From NCBI GenBank assembly GCA_002310015.1, contig DBYQ01000048.1, positions 26,478 through 37,679 of the forward strand: a stretch of 11,202 nucleotides of DNA, written 5' to 3'. Both the position numbers and the translations under genes were made by a program. Of this stretch, positions 1 through 7,226 are shown in pieces. Every line of letters starts with the position of its first letter. The first letter of the stretch is position 1. The stretch is from Bacteroidales bacterium UBA1182 (lineage in GTDB: Bacteria > Bacteroidota > Bacteroidia > Bacteroidales > Bacteroidaceae). The notes beneath the pieces are model-generated. The model made no database searches. It had not been told where the DNA came from and saw only the letters and a program-made list of their open reading frames with translations.

Positions 1-38
1 TACCGATACCCCAAAAAGTTCTGTGCGATAGGAATCGG

Positions 39-67
39 TACACAGAAGGAACCGTCCCTATTGTGTA
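39..67. repeat. REP-like imperfect palindrome, copy 1
   Basis: A 29-base imperfect inverted repeat lies just beyond the terminator of the btu operon. Its outer arms are TACACA (39-44) and TGTGTA (62-67), and the centre can fold further through AGGAAC/GTCCCT. Read on the minus strand it contains ACACAATAGG, GTTCC and CTGTGT in the same order and nearly the same spacing as the element at 10701-10729, so the two look like copies of one dispersed family. A second small hairpin adjoins it (TCTGTG 20-25 with CACAGA 41-46, inner CGAT/ATCG), and TACCGAT at 1-7 is matched by ATCGGTA at 34-40. Short intergenic palindromes of this sort are often mobilised by REP-associated tyrosine transposases, but no such gene is present here. 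The family assignment is inference. Confidence 0.5.
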
Positions 68-71
68 TAAT

Positions 72-102
72 AATAAAAGGAGGGTGTTGCCCTCCTTTTA
101 TT
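72..102 (-). terminator. Intrinsic terminator of the btuB-btuG-DUF4465 operon
   Basis: A perfect 13-bp inverted repeat (72-84 pairing with 90-102) encloses a 5-base loop. On the minus strand the stem has a GGAGGG/CCCTCC core and is followed by a T-rich run (TTTTATTATTATA). It lies about 20 bases after the stop codon of the DUF4465 gene at 125, the expected place for the end of the operon. The stem is also T-rich on the plus-strand side, so it might act in both directions if a converging gene lies outside the window. Confidence 0.88.
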
Positions 103-124
103 GTTTAGTACGATTGTAAGAAAC

Positions 125-3100
125 TTACTTGAATACTATCTTTCCGTTCACGATATTGAAACCGGGCTGCAACTCCTGCAGAGGCTGGCCTGCAAGGTTG
201 TGTATTTCCGGAATCGTATCCTGAATATCCTTTATGTCTGTGACGTCTGTGGTGATGTCAACATTCTTCTCAGGCAGAACCTCCTGACCCTCTGCTCCGA
301 AGTTGTCGAAGCAGAAATAGGCGGGAGTGTTCATGCCATAGTCGCCATTGTCGGTGCTGGAGAGTGCAAAGCCAATCTTTGCAACTTTACCAAGGCAGGA
401 GAGGTCAACATAGCGCCAGTCTTTGATGATGTAAGCAGTTGTCTCATCACGCAGATCTGCCAGGTAGTACTCCTTGGTGCCGGTTACTTCGTCATTTTCA
501 TCATAGCCTGTAATGGTGAGTTTGAACCAGTCACCCTTCTCGAACTTCTTGGCAAAGCTGTCGCCACAGGTCATGGAGCTATATGCATAGCTGCTGTTGG
601 TGATGTAGAATCCGGGAACAACTACAGGATCGGAAAGCAAAGTTATCTCACAAGGACCATAGAATGATGCAGCATAGGCTACACCATAGTTGTCAGAGTT
701 GTTATATCCGCCGCCTACTATATTCTTAAACTGGTCGTCAAGTGATTCATATATGCTGTCTTTGTGGTTGGCATAGCCAAAGAACCACCATGATTTCCAG
801 TCGCTGTAGCAGCCTGTAGCAAACTCAAAGTCACCGCTTACAAACTCGGTGCGCTCATCATCATCCTCTGTGGTGTAACTCATGTGCCCCTCCTCACCAA
901 TTTCAATCTCCTCAAAAGTGGCAACATCGAGAGGTAATACTACATTCTTCTCAGGCAGAACCTCTTTACCCTTGGCACCGAAGTTGTCAAAGCAGAAGTA
1001 TGCAGGAGTGTTCATGCCATAATCTCCATTGTCACTGCTGGACAACTCAAAACCAATCTTGGAAACTTCACCAAGGCCAGAGAGATCAACATAGCGCCAG
1101 TCATTGATAATATAAGCCTTCTTGGGATCGCGCAGGTCGGCCAGGTAGTACTCCTTGGTGCCTGTTACCTTGTTAGCGTCATCATAGCCTGTAATGGTGA
1201 GCTTGAACCAGTCACCCTTACCAAACTTCTTGGCAAGGCCGTCACCATAAGTCATTGAATTATATGCATAACTGCTGTTAGTGATGTAGAAGCCGGGAAC
1301 TACTACGGGCTCATCAGACAGTTTGACATAGCAAGGACCGTTGAATGCAGCTGCATAGGCTACACCATAGTTGGCAGATCCGTCATAACCACCGCCGACA
1401 ATGTTGTTCCACTGGTCATCAAGTGACTCATATTTTGTCTCTGTGCGGTTAGCATATCCAAACCAGTACCAATAGTCCCAGTCGCTCATACAGCCTGTAG
1501 CGAACTCAAAGTCACCGCTTACAAACTCTGTGCGCTCATCATCCTCTTCTGTAGAAACACTAATGTGTCCTTCTTCACCAATTTCAATCTCCTCAAAAGT
1601 GGCGATAGCGGCAGGTTGCTTAAGTTTCAGTGTCACATCAGGAACACGACCGAATACGGCACTCTGTGAGATAGCAGTGAAGTTAGGAGCGCGACCGGTT
1701 GTCTTGGACGTAGCACGGTGGTTACCTACAGGGTCGCCAAAGCCGCTGATACCCATAACGCCGTCAGAAAGTTCTATTGTAGCCTCCGTCCAGTCCTCGG
1801 GAACGGTGAAGGTAACAGCCTGAGCGGCGGGGGTAGCAGCCATTGCGTACTGGTTGCCCTTTCCGTTCTTTACGGTAATTCCATCAGAAGCTTTCTTATA
1901 TGAGAGGAATGCGCTGAAGTTGTGTATGCCAGCCATCTTGTTGGCGGGATGATAGAGGCCGCTGTACTGTACGGTAACAGCATCGCCGGGCATAACACCT
2001 GAAACGACATTACCGCCTACAATGATGTCACGATGGCAGGGCTTGGCTGTGATGACCTGATAGAGACTCTTGCCGTCAGCGTCAGTCAGACATACTATAT
2101 TACGGCCTTCTGTGAGGCGGACGGTATAGCTGCCGTCGTTATTGTTTTTAACGCCCTGGGCTGAGAAACCTGTATATGAGGCCATGCGGGTTCCGATAAC
2201 GGGACGGGCCAGTGTAACGGAGGCAACGCCTTCAGGGGTGAAGGTGTAGTCAAATCCTTCTTCGGTATCGAGATAATAGAGTACATCGAATTCAGCATCG
2301 AGAGCCTCCATAGCCATCTTGGTGTCAACATTACCAGCTTTGGTGAGATACTCCTTGTTGATGATCATGTTAGACTTGATGTCTGTTGCTGCCTCGCCTA
2401 CGGTAACTACAAAGACTCCTGTATTCTCAGGCCAGATAGCGCCCCAGTCAGCGCCGCCTACAAAATCCTTCTTAGTAGCACCGCTGTATTGATTAAGGTG
2501 GATGGCATCATAGGTAACCAATACGATGGCTGTACCTGTGCCTACTGCAGTCAGCAATTCATCCTCAACCTTTACGACGGAGTAATCCTCCTCACCGTTC
2601 AGATTCACAACGGTAAAGTTATAGTCGGGATCGATGAAGTAGTTACCTGTAATGGACTCAACAGGCTGCCAGTTGCGTATCGGCAGGATGTCAAAGGTAT
2701 CACCTACGTTGGCTAACTGCAGATGTCCGGCTGCATTGATGTTAAGGAACAGGTCACCCACATTGTACTTGCTGTTGGAAGTTACGTCATGATCTATGAA
2801 CCTGGGGTCTTTAGCCGTCATGTCATCATCAGTAAAGGTCAGAACGGGACGCTTTGTCTCATCTGTGCTCATGGTGAAGATGCCAGCCTGTGTGTACTTG
2901 CCTTCCTGGGTTACACGATAGTTATATACCTGCTTGTCGGCCAGTATGAAGTTGTAAACCGTACCACCATCGGTAATGCTTACGGGAGCAACCTCCTTGA
3001 ACTTTACAAAGTGGGCGGTCTTGGTGCCTACAAACAGGTTTGCTCCGGCAGGAACGGTGATAGAGTAGGGAACACTCATTGGAGCCTCGGCGCTAACGGA

Positions 3101-3631
3101 GGCGTTGAAAGTAACAGTACCACTGTAGTAACCTGAGAGATAGCCTTCTGCTGAACGGGCATCGGATGGAACTATCTCCAAGCTGTAGGTGTTACCGTTG
3201 AATACCAGGAACATCTTCTTTCCTGAAGTGTATTCACCCATGGTGGTATTGACCTCAGCACCCTCTTTGGTTGTAACCTTCAGGTTAAAGGTGTAGTCAG
3301 TATCATACACCCAACCGCTGTTCTTAACCGTTATCTCGGGTGAGAAGATAGCAAAAGCGGTGTGGTCAGCATCGATGTCAAGCTGAATGGTTCCGTTTTC
3401 AGTCAGAGTGTCCTTATCTGTAGCCGTAAGCAGATAAGAGCCGTCTGCTGCATCGAATGTGTACTTGTTGCTGGTGGGGTTACCTACAGCCACAGTGTCA
3501 TTGGTATCCATATTTACCAGTGACTTAATCAGTTTACTTTTGGCGTTCATTGTCACCTCAACCTGGGTGGCAAAAGCATTGCCCGCTACGAGCAATGTCA
3601 ACGTCATGAAGCTTAGTAAAAATTTTTTCAT
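125..3631 (-). CDS. Large secreted protein with two tandem DUF4465 domains, encoded in the cobalamin operon
   Basis: This 1168-residue protein is the last gene of the riboswitch-led operon, 26 bases after the btuG-like gene. It has an N-terminal signal peptide (MKKFLLSFMTLTLLVAGNAFA, cleavage near residue 21) with no lipobox cysteine. Residues 22-676 are beta-rich and I cannot assign them to a named family. Residues 677-897 and 904-1124 are two copies of a DUF4465 domain, recognised by GFYITNSSYAY.SM..GD, FEKGDWFKLTITGYD, EYYLADLRD, WRYVDLS and NTPAYFCFDNFGA. By hand alignment the copies are about 79% identical over 221 residues without gaps. The last 25 residues (HNLAGQPL...GKIVFK) resemble C-terminal sorting tails of Bacteroidales secreted proteins. 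DUF4465 has no settled function. Co-transcription with BtuB and BtuG suggests an extracellular or surface corrinoid-binding role, perhaps comparable to the BtuH B12-binding proteins of Bacteroides, but this is inference. There is no frameshift or truncation. Confidence 0.85.
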   Translation of the reverse strand: MKKFLLSFMTLTLLVAGNAFATQVEVTMNAKSKLIKSLVNMDTNDTVAVGNPTSNKYTFDAADGSYLLTATDKDTLTENGTIQLDIDADHTAFAIFSPEITVKNSGWVYDTDYTFNLKVTTKEGAEVNTTMGEYTSGKKMFLVFNGNTYSLEIVPSDARSAEGYLSGYYSGTVTFNASVSAEAPMSVPYSITVPAGANLFVGTKTAHFVKFKEVAPVSITDGGTVYNFILADKQVYNYRVTQEGKYTQAGIFTMSTDETKRPVLTFTDDDMTAKDPRFIDHDVTSNSKYNVGDLFLNINAAGHLQLANVGDTFDILPIRNWQPVESITGNYFIDPDYNFTVVNLNGEEDYSVVKVEDELLTAVGTGTAIVLVTYDAIHLNQYSGATKKDFVGGADWGAIWPENTGVFVVTVGEAATDIKSNMIINKEYLTKAGNVDTKMAMEALDAEFDVLYYLDTEEGFDYTFTPEGVASVTLARPVIGTRMASYTGFSAQGVKNNNDGSYTVRLTEGRNIVCLTDADGKSLYQVITAKPCHRDIIVGGNVVSGVMPGDAVTVQYSGLYHPANKMAGIHNFSAFLSYKKASDGITVKNGKGNQYAMAATPAAQAVTFTVPEDWTEATIELSDGVMGISGFGDPVGNHRATSKTTGRAPNFTAISQSAVFGRVPDVTLKLKQPAAIATFEEIEIGEEGHISVSTEEDDERTEFVSGDFEFATGCMSDWDYWYWFGYANRTETKYESLDDQWNNIVGGGYDGSANYGVAYAAAFNGPCYVKLSDEPVVVPGFYITNSSYAYNSMTYGDGLAKKFGKGDWFKLTITGYDDANKVTGTKEYYLADLRDPKKAYIINDWRYVDLSGLGEVSKIGFELSSSDNGDYGMNTPAYFCFDNFGAKGKEVLPEKNVVLPLDVATFEEIEIGEEGHMSYTTEDDDERTEFVSGDFEFATGCYSDWKSWWFFGYANHKDSIYESLDDQFKNIVGGGYNNSDNYGVAYAASFYGPCEITLLSDPVVVPGFYITNSSYAYSSMTCGDSFAKKFEKGDWFKLTITGYDENDEVTGTKEYYLADLRDETTAYIIKDWRYVDLSCLGKVAKIGFALSSTDNGDYGMNTPAYFCFDNFGAEGQEVLPEKNVDITTDVTDIKDIQDTIPEIHNLAGQPLQELQPGFNIVNGKIVFK
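260..1603 (-). repeat. Tandem duplication of a DUF4465 module (681-base period)
   Basis: Two direct repeats lie within the DUF4465 gene. Copy A runs from 1603 to 923 and copy B from 922 to 260 on the minus strand, offset by exactly 681 bases (227 codons). Both begin with ATFEEIEIGEEGH and end with EVLPEKNV; copy A then adds the linker VLPLDV. I count 47 differences in 221 aligned residues. The differences cluster after ATGC (an aromatic-rich stretch), around the NYGVAYAA segment and in the TGYD loop. The segments between them, such as VVVPGFYITNSSYAY, are identical. The high identity points to a fairly recent internal duplication. Confidence 0.93.
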
Positions 3632-3657
3632 CTTGTTGTTGATTGAAATTTAAATAG

Positions 3658-4944
3658 TTATTGATTGAATATTATTTTCTTGCCGTCTTTTATATATAGC
3701 TTCAGTGGCCATCCTCCATTGGGCGATTCAGGAATTGTGATTGCTCTGCCGCTGAAATCATATACTGAATGTCCGTTGCCAAACATTGTATGTCTGATCA
3801 TTTCAACATTGTCAAAATAGCCGTCCGGTGGCAAGGCCAGGAAATGTCCCGGGTTAACATATACTTTGTGTTTGCCTACCAGCTGACCATCGGGTGTCCA
3901 TTGATAGAGGTAACCTGCTCCTTCAAACGATCCGGCATCGGTCCCATAGATATATCCGGTATAGGGATTCACATAGATGCCGTAGGGTTGCATCATTTCT
4001 GAGAAATCTGAGCTTAATGTGCCGGGCAACGTCTGTGTCAGCCCGCTTTCTCCTTGGGTTTCAATCATTGTCCGGGGGTCAATGGTAAGGCTTGAAAACT
4101 CATATTCACTTGTGATATATGAGTAACTTGAGCCTACCGCAAGGAATTTACCGTCCAAGGTTGTGGTGTTATATGTTGCGGGATAGTTAAATACAACAAA
4201 GCAATCTTCATCGTTGAGGGCTTTCTCACAATCCAGGATAAGACCGCAGGCGGGTATCTCATAGTAGTCGCCGGGCGAGTTGATGCAGAGATATTGTCCG
4301 CTCTGTGACATCTCTCCGTAGAGATTGGGAATGCCGGTATTGACATTTTTTTCCAGCTCCATGGTTGCGGCATTGATTATGCTTACTGTTGTCTCATAGT
4401 CATGGTCATTTTCCTGTGCCGCATATCCGCCTGTGTTGGCAACAAAGAGGTGTCCGTCATAGAAGGCAATGCCTTCCGGTTCATAACCCACTTCGCAGGC
4501 TGCTACGGTCCTGAAACTGTTTATGTCAATCTTTGCCACAAAACCTTTATCGAAAAACTTGTAGCCGCTTGTGGTCAGACACTCATGCCCGTAGCTGCTG
4601 ACATATACATATTTACCGTCAGTGCAAAGCCTGCGGTTGTTGGGGATGTCCTCGGTTGCAGCTACAGCTTTTCCTTCGGGGGTTATGAACTGGATTATGT
4701 TTGACCAGTTAATGGCTATGGCGATGAGGCTGTCACTAATCTGTATTATGTCATTTGGCGTGTCACCAAGCTTATAACCGTTTTTGTCACGGAACCATTG
4801 GTTACTCACCACCTGTCCGTACTCGAAGTAGCTCATGCGGCCGTTGTCAGCTTGCCACATCCCCTCGTTCAGCAGAATGATGCGTTCCTGAGCGTGTATG
4901 TTTACCGTTATGGTGCAAAGGATTATCAGTATGATTCTTTTCAT
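3658..4944 (-). CDS. btuG: BtuG-like surface beta-propeller, cobalamin-binding partner of BtuB
   Basis: This 428-residue protein matches the YncE-like/DUF5074 beta-propeller family that includes BtuG, which in Bacteroides caps the BtuB channel on the cell surface and binds cobalamin very tightly. Visible family signs are repeated propeller blades (DGKYVYVSSYG, GYEPEGIAFYDGHLFVANTGG, YGIYVNPYTGYIYGTDAGS) and the late segment LYQWTPDGQLVGKHKVYVNPGHFLALP. Its start codon overlaps the btuB stop codon as ATGA, which favours translational coupling and a complex with equal amounts of the two proteins. The leader MKRIILIILCTITVNIHA looks like a signal-peptidase-I type. The cysteine at residue 10 follows leucine and does not fit a lipobox, unlike the lipoprotein form of BtuG known from Bacteroides. 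Residues 393-428 form a tail (VYDFSGRAI, then LYIKDGKKIIF) similar to that of the downstream DUF4465 protein. The name rests on family signature plus context. Confidence 0.85.
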   Translation of the reverse strand: MKRIILIILCTITVNIHAQERIILLNEGMWQADNGRMSYFEYGQVVSNQWFRDKNGYKLGDTPNDIIQISDSLIAIAINWSNIIQFITPEGKAVAATEDIPNNRRLCTDGKYVYVSSYGHECLTTSGYKFFDKGFVAKIDINSFRTVAACEVGYEPEGIAFYDGHLFVANTGGYAAQENDHDYETTVSIINAATMELEKNVNTGIPNLYGEMSQSGQYLCINSPGDYYEIPACGLILDCEKALNDEDCFVVFNYPATYNTTTLDGKFLAVGSSYSYITSEYEFSSLTIDPRTMIETQGESGLTQTLPGTLSSDFSEMMQPYGIYVNPYTGYIYGTDAGSFEGAGYLYQWTPDGQLVGKHKVYVNPGHFLALPPDGYFDNVEMIRHTMFGNGHSVYDFSGRAITIPESPNGGWPLKLYIKDGKKIIFNQ

Positions 4945-6932
4945 ATTCCAAAAGAGAGTGTCAGTTTATAGTTACGGCCGGGCATAGGGTAGCGCGGCAG
5001 ATGTTCGTATTGTTCATCCAGAACATCGCACACTTCAAGACAGATGCCCAGTGAAGTCTTTTTGATGTTACGGGTATAGGTGAGCTTCATGTCAATGTTA
5101 TGATAAGGCTCCAGAATATCCTCAGGGTCAGCCTTGCTCCACATACGCTCACCCACGTAGAGGTATGAGGTGGTGAACTGCAGCGAGCGCCAGCCACAGA
5201 TGGCGGTAACGCCTGTTGAAAGAGTAGGTGAGTAGCAGATGGGCTTGTCATACATATCCTCATCCTCTGGGTCGGTCCTGTCTACGTCACGCTGCCAGGT
5301 GATGGAGTTGAGCAGTGAGAAATGCCAGTCTTCAGTGTGATAACGCCCTTGTATAGTGGCGTTGAGTCCCCGGCAGAAGGTATAGCCGTAGTTCATCATG
5401 GACCATGTATAGGTTCCTTTCAGGGGCAGGCATACTATGCGGTTTTCTATCTTGTTCTGATAGACGTCTGCTTGCAGTGATGCGTTCCAATGAGGCGAGT
5501 CAAAGTGGTATTCCAGTCCCAGATCCAGCTGTTTGGTGTATTCGGGTTTCAGGTTACGGTTGCCCACCTGAGTATAGTACAGGTCGTTAAGCGTAGGAGC
5601 ACGGAAGATGGTCTTGTACCAGGCTCTGAGCGTCAGTCCTGCTATTGTATAGGCTGATGAGATAGCCGGTGTCCAGCGGTCCAACGGATCGGCGGCACCC
5701 ACATTTGCAAATGTCTTATCGTTGTAATGCTGATGCAACAATGAGGCCGCAAACTGCAGGCCATGCCAATCGGCCCGTACCGCCATCACCTGTTTCTGGT
5801 CAATGCGTACTACATCATCGAACCTCTTAAGGTCAGCCTCCAGCTTGCTGTAGCGAATATCGTAGCTTGCTGATAACGACAGCCACGGCCAAGGCATAAA
5901 TGCGTAGCTGATTGCTCCGTAGCCATCCTGCTGATGATAATGATTGTCCACACGTGCGGTGTTCTGGTTCTCGGGATAGTCAGTGCAGTAGCGCAGATAT
6001 TCACTGGCGTACTTGGCATTAAGTTTTACGTGATGATTTTCCAGGAACTGATTCTGATACGAGGCTTGTATGAAGAAGTCACGGTCCCATTCGCGGCCCA
6101 CGTTGACATACTTGTTGCTCAGCCGTCGCACGATGCCGCCCGGACACCCACGCTCGCTGTCATAATAATAGATATGTGATGAGAACCCATCCTTGAACAA
6201 GGCTCCTTCAATGCGTCCGTAACGGATATCGCTGTTGGTGCGGCGTCCAACGGTGTCTTCAAACTCCGAGTGGTATCTGAATGGATAGTCACCACGTGAG
6301 TCGGTCCACTCACCATCGATGAATCCGCTCCATCCGTTTCTCTCAAACTGGGCATTGGCTTTTGCCATCCAAGTGGAGAATGATGCACGGCGTAACTGTA
6401 TATCCAATGAGTCTTTTACGGGACGGCGGGTACGCAAATAGACGGTTGCTCCTGAGGCATATTCTGATGCTGACTGGCAGTTGTCAAGCTTGTTGGCGTT
6501 GTAGAGCGATACGCTCTCCATCGTTGACAGCGAAAACTTTCCCAGGTCCACCGTACCGTTCTGGGCATTGGATATGCGTATTCCGTCAACATAGACGCCT
6601 ACATGCTGTGCTCCGAGTGACCGTACGTTTATGGTCTTGAGACCTCCAAGCCCGCCGTAATCCTTAATCTGTACGCCCGCAAAATACTTAAGTGCATCGG
6701 CCACCGTAGTGGTGCTCAGAGCCTGAAGCTCGTTGCCATGTAGTGTCTGAGATGTGGCTATGGTATGGGATGGCTCTTCAGAGATAATGATAACTTCCTG
6801 CAAATGCTGAATACTGTCAAGACTTGACGGTTTATACCTGGTCCCAACATCCTGCGCCATGACATGCCACACGGGCATGCATAACAGCATAGTCAACCAC
6901 AATTTACTGTGTTTTTGATTAAAAGCTTGCAT
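4941..6932 (-). CDS. btuB: TonB-dependent cobalamin receptor, BtuB type
   Basis: This 663-residue outer-membrane receptor should import cobalamin and related corrinoids using energy from TonB-ExbBD. A signal peptide ends near MAQ (residues 25-27). A TonB-box-like segment (LQEVIIIS, 44-51) is followed by the plug domain: ADALKYFAGVQIKDYGGLGGLKTINVRSLG is present from about residue 78, as is the VYVDGIRISNAQNG region. The barrel begins near residue 175. The motif FRAPTLNDLYY (443-453), followed by VGNRNLKPEY, is typical of BtuB-type barrels, and the protein ends in a strand, NYKLTLSFGI. E. coli BtuB is about 614 residues, so the length fits, and there is no SusC-type N-terminal extension. A B12 riboswitch lies directly upstream and a BtuG-like gene overlaps its end, so corrinoid is the best-supported substrate. 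The chosen ATG is the first that gives a proper signal peptide; the nearby upstream ATGs are out of frame. Confidence 0.92.
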   Translation of the reverse strand: MQAFNQKHSKLWLTMLLCMPVWHVMAQDVGTRYKPSSLDSIQHLQEVIIISEEPSHTIATSQTLHGNELQALSTTTVADALKYFAGVQIKDYGGLGGLKTINVRSLGAQHVGVYVDGIRISNAQNGTVDLGKFSLSTMESVSLYNANKLDNCQSASEYASGATVYLRTRRPVKDSLDIQLRRASFSTWMAKANAQFERNGWSGFIDGEWTDSRGDYPFRYHSEFEDTVGRRTNSDIRYGRIEGALFKDGFSSHIYYYDSERGCPGGIVRRLSNKYVNVGREWDRDFFIQASYQNQFLENHHVKLNAKYASEYLRYCTDYPENQNTARVDNHYHQQDGYGAISYAFMPWPWLSLSASYDIRYSKLEADLKRFDDVVRIDQKQVMAVRADWHGLQFAASLLHQHYNDKTFANVGAADPLDRWTPAISSAYTIAGLTLRAWYKTIFRAPTLNDLYYTQVGNRNLKPEYTKQLDLGLEYHFDSPHWNASLQADVYQNKIENRIVCLPLKGTYTWSMMNYGYTFCRGLNATIQGRYHTEDWHFSLLNSITWQRDVDRTDPEDEDMYDKPICYSPTLSTGVTAICGWRSLQFTTSYLYVGERMWSKADPEDILEPYHNIDMKLTYTRNIKKTSLGICLEVCDVLDEQYEHLPRYPMPGRNYKLTLSFGI

Positions 6933-6973
6933 TTCGAATCATCAGCCCATCCCCGGGGTGCTATATGTTGACT

Positions 6974-7154
6974 CTTGCAAGAGGCAGGTCTTCTGACTTT
7001 GTCGTCCGGTCGCAAACGCCTTCCCAAGTATCTCAGTGGCATGTTGTTTGCCGGTAAAATACGACTTACAGCTGCGGGACAGTCCGGGATTTTCACCCGA
7101 TTCCCTTTTAATCTCTCTGGGCTTGAAGGTCAGGCTGTTAGCTGGCCATGCAAG
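6974..7154 (-). ncRNA. Cobalamin (B12) riboswitch controlling btuB
   Basis: The minus strand carries the conserved core of the adenosyl/hydroxocobalamin riboswitch family. It has GGGAATCGGGTGAAAATCCC near 7105-7086, then a CCCGCAGCTGTAAG element, GCCACTG (7040-7034), GGGAAGGC (7025-7018) and the B12 box GTCAGAAGACCTGCC (6997-6983). I propose P1 as CUUGCA (7154-7149) pairing with UGCAAG (6979-6974), which sets the ends given here. The remaining leader to the btuB ATG at 6932 is short and contains a CCCCGGGG palindrome (6951-6958) but no T-run, so control of translation by hiding the start region is more likely than termination. Cobalamin binding should reduce expression of the three genes downstream. 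The aptamer identity is secure; the mechanism and exact ends are inferred. Confidence 0.95.
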
Positions 7155-7175
7155 GGAGAGAACCAATTGCAGTTA

Positions 7176-7183
7176 CAAAGGTA
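7176..7183 (-). promoter_or_regulatory. Bacteroidales-type -7 box for the riboswitch-btu operon
   Basis: The minus strand reads TACCTTTG, an exact match to the Bacteroidetes -7 consensus TAnnTTTG. It lies about 22 bases before the proposed start of the riboswitch aptamer, so transcription would begin near 7170 and include the whole aptamer. A TTG at 7201-7199 could be a weak -33 element, but the spacing is shorter than usual. Confidence 0.7.
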
Positions 7184-7226
7184 TACTTTTTTAAAAAACA
7201 ATGGATTCTATATCAGTGACTTTCTT

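Noticed and set aside
101..667. Plus-strand open frame of 188 codons opposite the end of the DUF4465 gene
   Set aside because: It lies wholly antisense to a clear DUF4465 coding region, starts inside the terminator hairpin and has no recognisable domain. It is a shadow of the real frame.
6893..7166. Two short minus-strand open frames in the btuB leader
   Set aside because: They translate the riboswitch aptamer itself. The sequence conservation there is that of the RNA, not of a peptide.
7184..7226. Possible terminator after the EIIC-like gene
   Set aside because: A TTTTTTAAAAAA palindrome is present but no GC-bearing stem precedes it, so no terminator is called.
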